Assembly: GCF_037975245.1 (NCBI RefSeq)
Contig: NC_092573.1
Location: 2,106,501-2,170,500, forward strand
Direction: 5' to 3'
Length of the DNA stretch: 64,000 bases
Origin: Apostichopus japonicus
Lineage: Eukaryota > Echinodermata > Holothuroidea > Aspidochirotida > Stichopodidae
Under the pieces are notes generated by a model, which searched no databases, had not been told where the DNA came from, and saw nothing but the letters and a program-made list of their open reading frames with translations. The translations under genes and the position numbers were made by a program. Numbering within the stretch: position 1 is the stretch's first letter; the number at the start of each line of letters is the position of its first letter. Positions 1 to 12,245 of this stretch are shown piece after piece.

Positions 1-610
1 TTAGTATGAGTACTATTAAAATTTACCTTAGTATAACGAGTAGAATTCCCTAAGTATGAGTACGAGTACAATTTTCCATAGTATTTGTACGAGTGCAATT
101 CCCCTTAGTATGAGTACAATTCCCCTAAGTATGAGTACGAGTACAATTTTCCATAGTATTTGTACGAGTGCAATTCCCTAAGTATGAGTACGGGTACAAT
201 TTTCCATAGTATTTGTATGAGTGCAATACCCTTTAGTATGAGTATGAGTAAAATTCCCCTAAGTATGAGTACGAGTACAATTTTCCATAGTATTTGTATG
301 AGTGCAATTCCCCTTAGTTTGAGTATGAGTACAATTCCCCTAAGTATGAGTACGAGTACAATTTTCCATTGTATTTGTACGTGTGCAATTCCCTATAGTA
401 TGAGTACGAGTATAATTTCCCTTAGTATAATTGCGAGTGTAATTCCCTTTAGTTTGAGTACGAGTACAATTCTCCTTAGTATGAGTACAAGTACCCTTTT
501 CCTTAATACTAGTACGAGTACAATTTACCTTAGTATGAGTACTAGTACCCTTTTCCTTAGTATTAGTACGAGTACAATTCCCCTTAGCACGAGTACTAGT
601 ACAAGTTAAA
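1..610. repeat. Degenerate minisatellite (AGTAYGAGTACAATTCCC-like)
   Basis: The first ~600 bases are built from variants of a unit combining AGTATGAGTACGAGTACAA with TTCCCCTT or TTTTCCATAGTATTTG. Unit length varies, roughly 18-45 bases, giving higher-order repeats. Open frames on both strands here (Ser/Thr/Ile-rich on +, Thr/Lys-rich on -) are by-products of the repeat and not genes. The array is cut by the window start. Confidence 0.9.
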
Positions 611-1738
611 CCCACTTTATTTAGTACAAGTCCAGGCAACTGTGCTGGAATAAGAGCCCGGAGTCACCACGATCCAGCTTCTGAAAACTTTCTAGAAGGA
701 AGTGACTATAGGTGATGGTCCTGAAGTCAAATAATCAACAATGTCAATGTTGCAGTTCCTTAATATTGAGCAATGGTGAATCAGTATCTGTAACCTGTTA
801 TGACACTTATGCAACAGAATACAGCTTGAGTACATATGTGGTGCTTATGTACATATTATTCATATCGTTACGTAATGAAAACATCTTTAGATGGGAGGAT
901 GCGGGACCTGGGAGATGTATTATTTTATCTTCCTGGACTTTTCTTCTGATTCTTTTAAAAAACTTTTCTTGACATATATAAATATGGAAACTCTTCAACC
1001 TTAGTACAATCTTTCTACAGGGACTAATAAAACTTTATCCTCTGAAGTTAACCAACCCCTTTTTTACGAAAGTCTAGTATATAAAGGGAAGAAGTGAATA
1101 GAAACTAAAGTGACGTGTCCATCAACGCGTTACAGGAATATAACTGGAGCGGAAACCTGTTATTAACTTCTTATTAACATATAGGTTTTAATATCATATA
1201 TAACTGAAAGACGACGTAACATAAGGACATCGCCTCGCTTGCTTACGACGAACATGTTTAGACTGAAAATTAAACCCTGGGATTTCAAGGGTTACACGAG
1301 CCATGACCGATTGGATTCATACAAAAGAAACCGTGCAGCTGGTAGAAAAAAAGAGATAGACGAGGATAAAAGAGGATTGTCCTCCCAAGAGAGAAGACAA
1401 CATATGTACATCTTTATTGGTTGTTTTTGTTGTTGTTGATAACTTTAAGACTTTATTGTTAATCTTTGGAAAATTTAACATTTCATCTTATTAAGTATAT
1501 CAGTGACCGTGTACAGGCTTTTAAAAGTTAACCTCGCCCACTCCTTCCAGAGTGATTTAGGTAGAGGCATGATTCTTTACTGAAGGGCCCGGATGAGTGA
1601 TATAATTCTCCCCGACTCGATGGGAAAGCCTCCACAGACTGAACGGTTTACCCCCCCCCCTTCCCCCTCCTCCACCTACCTGATCAAACCCATTTAAGTA
1701 TGGTAATAAGATACTGATACTGGAATTACCAATAATAA
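611..1738. other. Unassigned unique-looking sequence
   Basis: No recognised gene. A basic 66-codon frame at 1239-1439 (+) has a protein-like first 50 residues, but no homologue is recognised and no splice partner is visible. Around 1650-1680 there is a C-rich run. Confidence 0.4.
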
Positions 1739-1791
<53 letters not shown>

Positions 1792-1816
1792 TAGATATAT
1801 AGATATATAGATATAT

Positions 1817-1852
<36 letters not shown>
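1739..1852. repeat. (TA)n with TAGA interruptions
   Basis: Simple AT dinucleotide tract interrupted by ATAGAT blocks near its middle. Confidence 0.95.
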
Positions 1853-1855
<3 letters not shown>

Positions 1856-2373
1856 CATCCATCATTCACTTAATTAAGGAAAATAACTCATTTACAAAAG
1901 CAAAGTTTCTTTTCAGACGTATTTGGGACGGAAAAATAAAAGGAGATACATTATTCTGTTATTTTTGGGGTCATTTATGGTTGATTGGATTTAGATTCCC
2001 AGTAATTAGCTAATGACGTTGGTGTGTTCAATGCGCTTTGGATTTACTATTTTTCTTTTCATAATGTGGGCGGATTATTACGAAGTAAAAAACAAGAAAA
2101 AACAGACAAAGCAACTGATTTATTGCAAAAAAAGAGAGCATGTTTGATATAAGTTTAAGCTGATACAAGTCTATCCCCATGAGTGTATACATCATCTACA
2201 AAGTTTGCCAGCCTTTAGTTTAATAAGCATTTCTCTGCTTTCCTTTACTTTTCATTCAGTGAGAGAGGAAATATTTTCCCTTGATGTGGAATCCTATACT
2301 TTGACACATATCATATTACGTGTAAGTGTTAGCCCACGATATCCAAATGTACAATGAATGAATCATGTGTGGC
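1853..2373. other. AT-rich spacer
   Basis: Nothing recognisable: no gene, RNA or repeat structure beyond A/T runs. Confidence 0.4.
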
Positions 2374-2648
<275 letters not shown>

Positions 2649-3506
2649 AAGGTATAGGTCATACTGGAATTATTTGTACTTTCTTTATGAATCATTAATT
2701 AATTAATTAAGTATGATCTAACATTCCCATGTATGTATACATAATTTCTAACCTACATATACAGGTTTTGAAGCAAGACTATCACAGTCCACCTACTGAG
2801 ATCCATGTCTTGCAGTGACAACGAGTTGAGGCCAATCAAAATAGGTTCCATTTGGGAATCAACAATTTCTCGAGTTAGGGAGAAGATATTGAGATAGGGT
2901 GTTCACCTTACGGTGTAAACTTATTTCTCTTTAAAAACAGTTGCATCGAAGACAAATGTTGACCTTTCAAGTGACCACTTGTTATGTCGTGGCTTTTTAC
3001 CCTGACCAATTTCCATCAATCCGTGGAGTCCGTATTTTGAAACCAGGCAAATGTGAATTGCGACTCATATCAATTTATATATTGTCGCCTTATAATAATG
3101 CCAATACCCTTTAGCTGGTGTATATTGCCGAAACTAGCAAAACATACAAACCTCGTTTCAACGATAGCAAACTAAAATCTATATAAATAGGCCATGATTT
3201 CAAGTTGCCGAACACTTGAATTTTCACAAAATCACAGCTAATAGGATCTCATCTGTAGACATTTATATAGCTTCCAGGAAAGGTTTAACATGGAATTGTA
3301 AGCCGTTATAAAACTTATATAACACTCGCAGAACAGACAGAAGTAGATAAATAACTAGTTACTTCTTCATTCATGGGTAACCATGCATGTACCCAGTCAC
3401 ACAATCTCACGTTTCTTTAACCTAGCTGTGTGAAGTTATCAAAATATTTTGTATCATTTATGTAGCTTGTCATCTTTTGGAAAAGAGTTCATTATTTATC
3501 TTCCTA
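2649..3506. other. Unassigned spacer
   Basis: No gene recognised on either strand. A short TTAATTAATTAATTAA run lies at the left edge. Confidence 0.4.
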
Positions 3507-3745
3507 CACACACACACACACGCACACACACACACATATATATATATATTTATATATATATATTTATATATATATATATAGTTTTATATATATATATATA
3601 TATAGTTTTATATGTATATATATATATATATATAGTTTTATATATATATATATGTACATACATACACGCATATATATACATACATACATACATGCATATA
3701 TATATATATATGCATACATACATACATGCATATGTACCGGCGTAC
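3507..3745. repeat. Compound CA/TA/CATA microsatellite
   Basis: A (CA)n block passes into (TA)n, then ATATAGTTTTAT repeats, then CATACATACATG blocks. It sits just upstream of the non-LTR retrotransposon, and the tyrosine-rich frames here are repeat shadows. Confidence 0.95.
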
Positions 3746-4020
3746 ATATGCATGTGTACCGGCGCTTGCATCGAGCTGCCACAGTTGAAATGAGTAGTGT
3801 CGTATTTTTCACGTTTTCTGTGTGTTAACGAACCTTTCCTTCGTTCTGAAGTTATTCGTTGTCGTGTTGTGGGACTACTAACACTCTTCATGCCATTTTC
3901 GAAGGTTTTTACTGAACGGGTGAGACATACAACTGTCAATTTAGGACACAGTGTTCTACGTTACTTATTTTTTTTTTGGCCAATAGTATAGGCCTTCTGC
4001 TATTGACATAGGATAGTAGG

Positions 4021-6930
4021 ATGAACCCTAACAATACCGATATCGTGGGAGGTGCTCGAAGCCTACACTATAGCTCGGAGACACTTCACAATATTCGAAG
4101 GAGTATGCAGACCCACACAATAGAGTCACGGTTGGTGGACATATTGAAAGAACAATCGATTCTTCGCAAGCACAGAGGTACGCGGGCCGGTATACAGAAT
4201 CGGATTAGAAACACTCAGTCTCATAATTTCAGCTTTCCTTATGGACTGACAGCAAATGTAAACAGTATTCAGGGAAAGTTTTTACACCTGGAGCAAACTG
4301 TTACAAACATGCGAAATCTATGTTTCATTACATTGCAAGAGACGAAACTGCAATCACCGAATAAAGAGTGGCTAAATGAAATCCCACAGCACTGTGTGCC
4401 AGATGAAGCGTTACGCATGGCAAATTACTTTATGTTTCGCCATGACAGACAATTTTCGGCAAATGGCGGTGGATTGATAACGTATATCTCGAAAGACTGG
4501 GCAGTGAGCTACCCAAAGGTATGTTGTAGTATTTCAATCCCGGATATTGAGCTTCTTGCCGTGAGAGCCAGGCCACGATACCTCCCCAGCGACATGTCGA
4601 ATGTAACGATCGTGAATGTATACACCAGGCCGTCATCAAATTTCTCAACTGCAGATAAAGAACTGAAATCAGCAATTACTAAGCTCCAGAAGGAAAACCC
4701 ACGAACTCACTTCATAATTGCTGGAGATGGCAATCGAGAAAGCATCGCATGTATTGAGACAATGGGTTTCAAGAATCTGGTGAATTTTGCTACTTTCCCT
4801 TCGTCCAATTCTGTCCTGGACGCCGTGTATGTCACGGGTGACGTCTACCATGTAAAGAAATCCCACCCGATATCCACATCCGACCACAGCAGTGTCCTAC
4901 TCATCCCGAAGTACACAGAGAAGCATCGTGCTAAGAAGCAACGACGAAGTAGATCACAGAAGGACTTGTCATTTGATAACGTCAGGAGCATGCAAGAGAT
5001 GCTTCAAACGACCGACTGGAATGTATTTCGTGAAGGCTGCGATGACCCAGACGAATTAACTGACGTCATTTCAAGTTACATTGGATTCGTCAGCGATGTA
5101 TGCATACCAATGAAGCAAATAACACCTGCTGAGATGATGAAGCGAATCCCCCCAGACAACAAGATCAAACAACTGGAAAAGCAAAAACAGAAGGCCATCG
5201 AGGACAAAGACAACATCTCCAGGAACAGGATGCAGAGGGAAATCAATAAGCACGTAAACAATCTGCGAAGTGACACCTTTGGAGGAATAAAAGGAAACTC
5301 TCGTGCATTCTGGGATGTCGTCAAATCCATAAGAGACCCTACTAAAGATGACCAGCCTAGGCGGGTTAATGCAGATTTTGGGAAGGAACTATCCGACTAT
5401 TTTGGACGGTTTAATGACTCAATAAGTAAAGATATACCGTTATACCTACCTGAGAAGAATGAGGGTTGTCATGAACTTGATGTCAATGTGGTAAGGAAAC
5501 AGTTTGGGAAGGTCAAAAGGGGTGTTGCTTGTGGGTCAGATAAAATTCCGTGGTGGGTTTTTAAATTCTTTTCTTTTGAATTAGCTCCAATATACACATC
5601 ACTCTTCCAAGAAAGCTTACAACATAGTCAGATCCCTAACCTGTGGAAAACAGCACTAACATCACCTGTACCAAAAGTGGCGAATCCCAAAGATGTGAAT
5701 GATTTTAGACCAATTGACCTAGCAAGTATTGCTTTTAACAGCATGCAAAGGATCCTCCTGCCACGACTAACTGACAGTATCAATCAATTTGGGGACAAGC
5801 GTCAATTCGCCTACAGAAAAGGTGTATCATGTGTAGATGCTGTGCTGTTACTTATCCACGAGGTTGTGTCAGAATTAAATTGCAAGGAAACCGCAATAGC
5901 AAAGGTGCTTTTCTTAGATTTCTCAAGTGCTTTCAATACCGTCCTACCAAATCAATTAATTACAGATCTGTCAGGTTTCATCACTGAACCATGGCTCCTA
6001 CACTGGCTTGCTCAGTTCTTAACTGGGTGGTCAAGACACGTTAAATTGGAGAATGGGTTGTCTGATAGGTCAGAGATTAAAGTTGGAGTGCCTCAGGGTG
6101 GTCCATTGTCTGCTTTACTCTTCACATTATATACGGATGAAATCAAGTCTGGTGGTCATATCTCAATCACAAAATATGCCGATGACACTGCTATATTATG
6201 CAAAATATCCAAGAGTTCTTGTGTCAATGATCAGCTGAACTATCAGCAATCAGTCAACGACGTGGTTTCAACATGTGATAGAAAGAATTTGTTGCTAAAT
6301 GCTAAGAAGTCGAAGGAAATGTGCTTTGCTAACATCAATATAAAACATCAAGGTCTTCTGTCTGCAAGATCACAAGGTGTCACCATACATGAATCTGAGG
6401 TAGAACGAACATCAAGAACTGAATACCTAGGAGTATGCATTGATGATAATCTAACGTTCACGTCGCATATCTCGAAAATCTTGAAAAAAGTGTATTATTT
6501 TGTTTCAAGTCTTGCCTATATTGTGTCATTCTTTAATGAAGGTGCAAGGAAAAATGTGTTCAGCTCCTTTATTCTGCCACATTTACTTTATGCTGTTCCT
6601 GTATGGTATCACTTTATATCATCTTCTGACAAGCATAGACTGATGAGATTCCTTAAGTATACTTCACGTATATTGAATGTAAGCCAGCTATTACTGAAGG
6701 ATCAAGTAAACACAGCTGCAAAGAATGAATTTGTAAGGATGACAAATAAAATTAGAGACGACAAAGATCACCCACTACATGAGCCACTTAATTGTCTGTT
6801 GGTGAAAGCTACCAGGAATCTTAGGAACCCTCATATCTTGCCAAAATATAGAATTCAACTTTATAAGAACTCTTTCATCTACCGTGCTGCAATTTACATT
6901 CAATTTGGTATTTTGGAACCTTTCATTTAA
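4021..6930 (+). CDS. LINE ORF2: AP endonuclease + reverse transcriptase, 969 aa, intact
   Basis: The ORF encodes the enzyme for target-primed reverse transcription. The N-terminal half is an apurinic-type endonuclease: LQET (Glu107) for metal binding, AGDGN (Asp236, Asn238) and SDH (287-289) as the catalytic Asp-His end. The RT follows, with motif A LDFSSAF (Asp633), motif B GVPQGGPLS and motif C YADD (719-722). A thumb/C-terminal region runs to residue 969 with no RNase H or CCHC knuckle. All catalytic residues are present and there is no stop or frameshift, so the copy is young or still competent. The ATG at 4021 is the first in frame, but the true start could differ, since little family-conserved sequence lies in the first 75 residues. 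Clade placement (CR1/L2/Rex1) is inferred from motif spellings and the 3' tail. Confidence 0.93.
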   Translation: MNPNNTDIVGGARSLHYSSETLHNIRRSMQTHTIESRLVDILKEQSILRKHRGTRAGIQNRIRNTQSHNFSFPYGLTANVNSIQGKFLHLEQTVTNMRNLCFITLQETKLQSPNKEWLNEIPQHCVPDEALRMANYFMFRHDRQFSANGGGLITYISKDWAVSYPKVCCSISIPDIELLAVRARPRYLPSDMSNVTIVNVYTRPSSNFSTADKELKSAITKLQKENPRTHFIIAGDGNRESIACIETMGFKNLVNFATFPSSNSVLDAVYVTGDVYHVKKSHPISTSDHSSVLLIPKYTEKHRAKKQRRSRSQKDLSFDNVRSMQEMLQTTDWNVFREGCDDPDELTDVISSYIGFVSDVCIPMKQITPAEMMKRIPPDNKIKQLEKQKQKAIEDKDNISRNRMQREINKHVNNLRSDTFGGIKGNSRAFWDVVKSIRDPTKDDQPRRVNADFGKELSDYFGRFNDSISKDIPLYLPEKNEGCHELDVNVVRKQFGKVKRGVACGSDKIPWWVFKFFSFELAPIYTSLFQESLQHSQIPNLWKTALTSPVPKVANPKDVNDFRPIDLASIAFNSMQRILLPRLTDSINQFGDKRQFAYRKGVSCVDAVLLLIHEVVSELNCKETAIAKVLFLDFSSAFNTVLPNQLITDLSGFITEPWLLHWLAQFLTGWSRHVKLENGLSDRSEIKVGVPQGGPLSALLFTLYTDEIKSGGHISITKYADDTAILCKISKSSCVNDQLNYQQSVNDVVSTCDRKNLLLNAKKSKEMCFANINIKHQGLLSARSQGVTIHESEVERTSRTEYLGVCIDDNLTFTSHISKILKKVYYFVSSLAYIVSFFNEGARKNVFSSFILPHLLYAVPVWYHFISSSDKHRLMRFLKYTSRILNVSQLLLKDQVNTAAKNEFVRMTNKIRDDKDHPLHEPLNCLLVKATRNLRNPHILPKYRIQLYKNSFIYRAAIYIQFGILEPFI

Positions 6931-6937
6931 TTTTACT

Positions 6938-7131
6938 CATTGTTTCACCTAGTTCTAGTAATGTATATAGTTAAAACGCTTTCTTGATGTGCAATCTTTT
7001 GAATATCTTATCTATCACGGTTTTCATATTCTTTAATTGTTTCACCTAGTTCTAGTAATGTACATAGTTTTAACGCTTTCTTGTTGTGCAATCTTTTGAA
7101 CATCTTATCTATCATGGTTTTCATATTTATT
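6938..7131 (+). repeat. 97-bp tandem duplication in LINE 3' UTR
   Basis: The segment beginning TGTTTCACCTAGTTCTAGTA at 6941 recurs at 7038 with a few substitutions. The duplication lies entirely between the stop codon and the tail. Confidence 0.9.
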
Positions 7132-7191
7132 TATTTTTGAGTTTGACATGTGTACTCCTTTTTATAAATATGCTATATTTATACTGGTTTC

Positions 7192-7243
7192 AATAAATGA
7201 AATGAAATGAAATGAAATATATATACATACATACATGCATCTG

Positions 7244-7290
<47 letters not shown>
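7192..7290. repeat. (AAATG)n LINE tail merging into CATA/(TA)n
   Basis: Four AAATG units follow an AATAAA, then ATACATACATG and (TA)n to about 7290. Confidence 0.85.
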
Positions 7291-8629
7291 ATCTCCCATG
7301 TTTGATTCAGTCAACTATTTTTTAATACCCATAGATAAACGTAAATTTGTTAATGTTTTTAATACGTTATTTTAAGCCAGTATAGCAACTTTTAGTCAAG
7401 GGCCCTTATGCCGACACACAATACAAGAAAATAGTTGATGAGAACGTCAGAACAACGTGGAGTCACTTAATCAAATCTTCTCGGCGGCGCAGACGACAAA
7501 CACTGAAGATCAAAATATCACAATTACGTAGACTCTTTCGAGTCACAAGTTCACAAATTATTCACTCGAAAGGTTAAGTATATATATTTATTCATATATA
7601 ACTATCACAACTTAAATGGATGTATTAGAACGATAATGCACTTTACTTGTCAAGTGAAAGAGATTAAAAAAAAAATAGACATAAACACAATTAACATTTA
7701 TGAAAATAAAATCACGGCATTTCCGATTCATGTGATGTTTCTCATGTGCAGTTTACTGCTAGGTAAAGGTAAGGTACATTAACTACAGAAGTATACAAGA
7801 AAGCTTGATAAGTTTCTATTTTTGTAAGAAACATAAGAAAATATAAATCTTGTTTTTAAATTTCCGACAAATATTGACTGGAGTCTTTTAATGAGATTAA
7901 TTTCAGGATTGAGTTTTTTTTTTCAGATTCTTGATTGCTCATTTATTTCGCCATTTTTATATTTTTATTTCCATTTTGATATACAGACTGTCTCTGGCTG
8001 TCATTATATTAAATTACAAATCATGTTCAGTTTGAGTGTATTATGACCATACCTGTCATCGTTGCAAATAACTAATAATCGTAATTCTTGAAGTTGAGTC
8101 AATCCCTGCATCCTACTTTAGTAATTACTTTCATTCAAACATTCAAATTGCCTTGTTCCTTCATCCCAAGGGAAATAGACTTAGTTTTAACCTGTAACGT
8201 TATCCCATCTGCTAAGAATCTGTTTTTAGTTACATGTTTTGTTTTAACATCTGTATACAATTCACGTACAGCTATATTAACAGGGAAGAAGCAACGTCGC
8301 TCATCCATTTTCAAGAGAGGAAGATCAGAATGTTGACAAAAACAGTTAATTTAATTTTCAAATACATATTTACAATTCAGTTTTTCTTCTTCTTCTGCTT
8401 TGTGCCACGAATTAGACTAACTTACTAGTATGACTTGCATTTAGAACTAAAAAGAATTTGTTATTCTTCGTTCTGTTCCTTGTACTTTTAGTGAAGATTT
8501 TTGTTTCATAAGATACATACAATGAATGCTGTCATGACCATACACGTAAATAATATAATACATAAAAGGAGTACGATATCAAAAAGAATGACTTAACACT
8601 TTTAGGAAATTATCGAAGTCAATATTTAT
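7291..8629. other. Unassigned AT-rich DNA
   Basis: No recognised gene or repeat family. The 80-codon frames around 8088-8428 show no motif. Confidence 0.4.
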
Positions 8630-8650
8630 ATACACACATATATATTATAT

Positions 8651-8717
<67 letters not shown>

Positions 8718-8868
8718 CATACATACATATATATATATATATTTATATATTTATATATATAATTATATTTGAAATTGTAATTAGCTTGAAAATCTAGAGC
8801 AGTGATAAAACTTCCAGCCTCCACCGGGAGTAGTGTAGTAGTAGTAGGCTAGTAGTAGTAGTAGTTAG
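8630..8868. repeat. (CA)/(TA) microsatellite and (GTA)n block
   Basis: TATACACACA and (TA)n with CATA interruptions run to about 8768. A separate GTAGTAGTAG block lies at 8829-8868. Confidence 0.9.
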
Positions 8869-9790
8869 ATGTATTTCTCTAATTTGGCTATTAGCTATTT
8901 ATCAAAAGTTTGAGCAAAGAAAGACATTTTACGTTCCATACATTTTCATATTTTGTATTTCATGTGAGTAGTTTTCAAAGTATCTAATTATGTTTTCATG
9001 CATTTGTACCTTTTTCTTTTCTCAACTGCCAACTAATGTACCAACAGCTTTTATACCAAATTCAGTCACTTAATTTTAATATGAAGGAAAATATCATACA
9101 TTTGTTCTTAATATAATTATATTATGATATTCCATCGTGTTTGACTTGTTCGCTACGAAAAATGAAGGAAAATATTATTGTAACGAAATAAATAAAACAA
9201 AAGTTTTAGATCGTTTCTTTGAAAAGAAAGTACGAAATTTGTACTAATTTCCTCCTTATGGGTATAGGAGTTGTTATGCTTTCTCAAATTCCGTTAGAAT
9301 GATGTTCTCGTAGGTTATTGAACATCCAGGGTTCCTAAAACATCGACCTCGTCGTACCACATTGCAATTAATCAAGTCTTTTGTTCTAAGTGCGAACCAA
9401 AGGCGATTAATAATTAATCGTTACTAGGCTCCCACGAATTATGACACTGCTAAATAATCCATCATTTCTTCTTCTTTTTTTCGTTTTTTGGGACTTTGCG
9501 TGAATAAAAAAAAACTGAGAAAAGAATTGATTGCATTTCACCCGAAGGACGATAAACCTGAGAAGAGACTGGGAAGAATAGAAAGCTTACAAAAGACAAA
9601 TGTAAGAAAGGTTGGAAATACGTAAAGCATCGGGGAATTTGCCGAAAGAGAAGGGATAAGTGCAAGAAACGTGAACTCCTTGTGTCTGTAAAAATGTTAA
9701 CCCTTTTTTCTAGAGTGTATTCGACAAAGCGGATGCTATAAGAGTGTTATATGCATACGACAAAATTCATTTTAGACATTGCACTAATCC
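8869..9790. other. Unassigned AT-rich DNA
   Basis: No gene recognised. Poly-A/poly-T runs near 9475-9515 generate a short - strand frame without motifs. Confidence 0.4.
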
Positions 9791-10680
9791 ATATGGAAAG
9801 CCATTTTAACATTTATCTGGAATTTTAGATATCTTAAATTGTTTCTTATTTTAGATATCTAAAATTCTATGTCAGATATCTTAAATTAAATTCGAGATAT
9901 CTTAAATTTAATTCGAGATATCTGAAATTTTATTTCAGATATCTGAAATTGAATTCGAGATATCCGAAATAGATTTCGAGATATCTGAAATTCTAATTCA
10001 GATATCTAAAATTGAATTCGAGATATCTGAAATTGAATTCGAGATATCTGAAATTCTATTTCAGATATCTGAAATTGAATTCGAGATATCTGAAATTGAA
10101 TTCGAGATATCTGAAATTGAATTCAAGATATCTGCAATTCTAATTCGAGATATCTGAAATTGAATTCCAGATATGTGCAATTGAATTCCAGATATCTGAA
10201 ATGCATATGCAGAAATTCCCGATTAAATGTTAAAATGGCGTACGTATGGAAAGCCATTATAACATTTAATCGGGAATTTTCAGATATCTGAATTCGAGAT
10301 ATCTCGAATTAAATTCGAGATATCTGAAATTCTATTTCAGATATCTAAAATTGAATTCGAGATATCTGCAATTGAATACAAGATATCTGCAATTGAATTC
10401 AAGATATCTGCAATTCTATTTCAGATATCTGAAATAGAATTGCAGATATCTTGAATTCAATTCCAGATATCTCGAATTCAATTTCAGATATCTCGAATTC
10501 AAGTTCAGATATCTGAAATTTTCTGGTATTTCGAGATATCTGAAATTGATTTTAAGATATCTGCAATTATTTGTAGATATCTTAAATAAATTGGAGATAT
10601 ATGTAATTTAATTTGAGATATCTGAAATTATTTCGAGATATCTGAAATTCCTTATTAAATGTTAAAGCGGCTTTCCATAT
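9791..10680. mobile_element. Double foldback/MITE-like element filled with GATATC-palindrome array
   Basis: Two adjacent units, about 9791-10242 and 10243-10680, are each bounded by inverted copies of ATGGAAAGCCATTWTAACAT. Left ends are near 9791 and 10246; right ends are the complement, near 10221-10239 and 10651-10680. Between the ends, a ~19-20 bp unit with an AGATATCT palindrome joined by GAATTC-like or AAATT linkers repeats more than 30 times, in both orientations. No coding sequence. The structure should fold on itself at many registers. Family unknown; a non-autonomous DNA element is the best reading. Confidence 0.8.
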
Positions 10681-11868
10681 GCACGCAGGAAAATACATCA
10701 ACAGGTTACATACACTGCAATTAATTGCTTTATTATAGTCCATTGTTGTAAGGTAGGTAGGTGTCTGTCGCGGATGCAGTGGGGTTGTAGGGTGTACAAA
10801 TACCCATCTTTTCACACTCCCCCATATAAAATAAAAGTATCCTTAACACACCATAGCGTGAAGACCTAAACGTATAGATTCATAACCGTATATGTATCAA
10901 AAGGCACCATTTTACTTACAATATTCTGGTGAGGACCCCCTCCCCCCCCACCCTCCTGATACCAATACACTTGAGTCTGCTTCAACGACCTTAGGACCAT
11001 ATCCCTTTCCGTCTTAAAATCCTGGGTTCCTCCTTTGGGTGTGATATTACCTATACCTAATCAATTTTATTATCATCAAAGGGTGTTCAGTCTTGCCCTT
11101 CCTTTAGTTCGTTAAGTCCCAATTATGATTTTAATTACGAAATGATTCTGTTCTCAGCTTCCACGAATGATGGCCGCCTCATATTCATCCCATCCCCTCC
11201 CCCCACCCACCCCACCCCACCCCCGCTATTACCTTTCAGCGCTCGTGGTCTCTGCGTTTACTATATTTTCTTTCACTTGATATTGTTATACTTGATTTTA
11301 TGCCTGCATGCCAGTGTGTCTTTATAATTATTAAAGTTTCTTGATATGGGGACAGTGAGGGTAAGGGGGTATATTATCTTTGTTTTGTCTGAAACGTCCC
11401 TGTTACACCCTCACATTCCACCCCTCCCGTTTCAGACGGAAGGTTTGATTGGAAGACACTCTTACCCTCCCATACATAGATCTGACAGTATTCATTCTGT
11501 ACACTTTAAGCGTATGCCAACCAAGTCGAACTTTAGGATCAAACCGAATAAGTACATGTACAATATACTCTAGCAGCGGAGTGGTTACGATTGTAATCAA
11601 CACATTGGCTGTCAATGTGCCAACTTATGGTTGGTTCCTTGATGGTTCCGGAGAAACAAAAACCTCCTTAGATTGCATGACACAGTGTATACATTTCAGT
11701 GTTGTAATTGAGAGCGGATCCTGGGGTAATCGGGGAGTGTGTTTACCGCTCAGACAGAATCATAGAACTATTTGACGTCTAAGATTTTTTTCTGGGAGGG
11801 GGGGGGGGACCCCGTAACCCTTAAATGGGAGTGGACCTTAACGATTCGAGGGTCACACGAACACCTAT
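10681..11868. other. Unassigned spacer with C-rich tracts
   Basis: No gene recognised. Low-complexity CCCCACCC tracts occur near 10935-10955 and 11190-11225, and a G-run near 11797. Overlapping short frames on both strands between 11346 and 11775 carry no motif. Confidence 0.4.
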
Positions 11869-12042
<174 letters not shown>

Positions 12043-12245
12043 GGAGGAATAGTTCATTGGTAGAACACCAGCGCTGTCACCTTCGGAGCCTATTTATCCG
12101 TTTGAAGATAAGCACTCCTGGTACATCACTCTGTGAAGGTGACATAGTAGGGAAAAATTCACCTTATGCAGAATATCTCTGTCTAGACTAGTTTGCTCTG
12201 AGTTCTCTGGACTTGGGACCAGACTTTGGTGGGTTAAACCTGGTT

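Larger units (their letters stand above)
3760..7219 (+). mobile_element. Non-LTR retrotransposon, APE/RT type (CR1/L2/Rex1-like)
   Basis: A near-complete LINE: a presumed 5' region from about 3760, one long uninterrupted ORF (4021-6930), a 3' region with a 97-bp tandem duplication, an AATAAA at 7192 and a terminal (AAATG)n tail ending near 7219. The short 3' repeat, with no LTR and no poly(A), fits the CR1/L2/Rex1 group. No separate ORF1 is visible upstream, so the 5' end may be truncated or ORF1 naturally absent. The left boundary is an estimate and target duplications were not resolved. Confidence 0.85.

Noticed and set aside
160-639. Ser/Thr-rich frames over the first 600 bases
   Set aside because: Produced by the minisatellite on both strands.
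12050-12090. tRNA A-box-like stretch (AGTTCATTGGTAGAACACC)
   Set aside because: No B box or acceptor pairing follows; chance or a relic.
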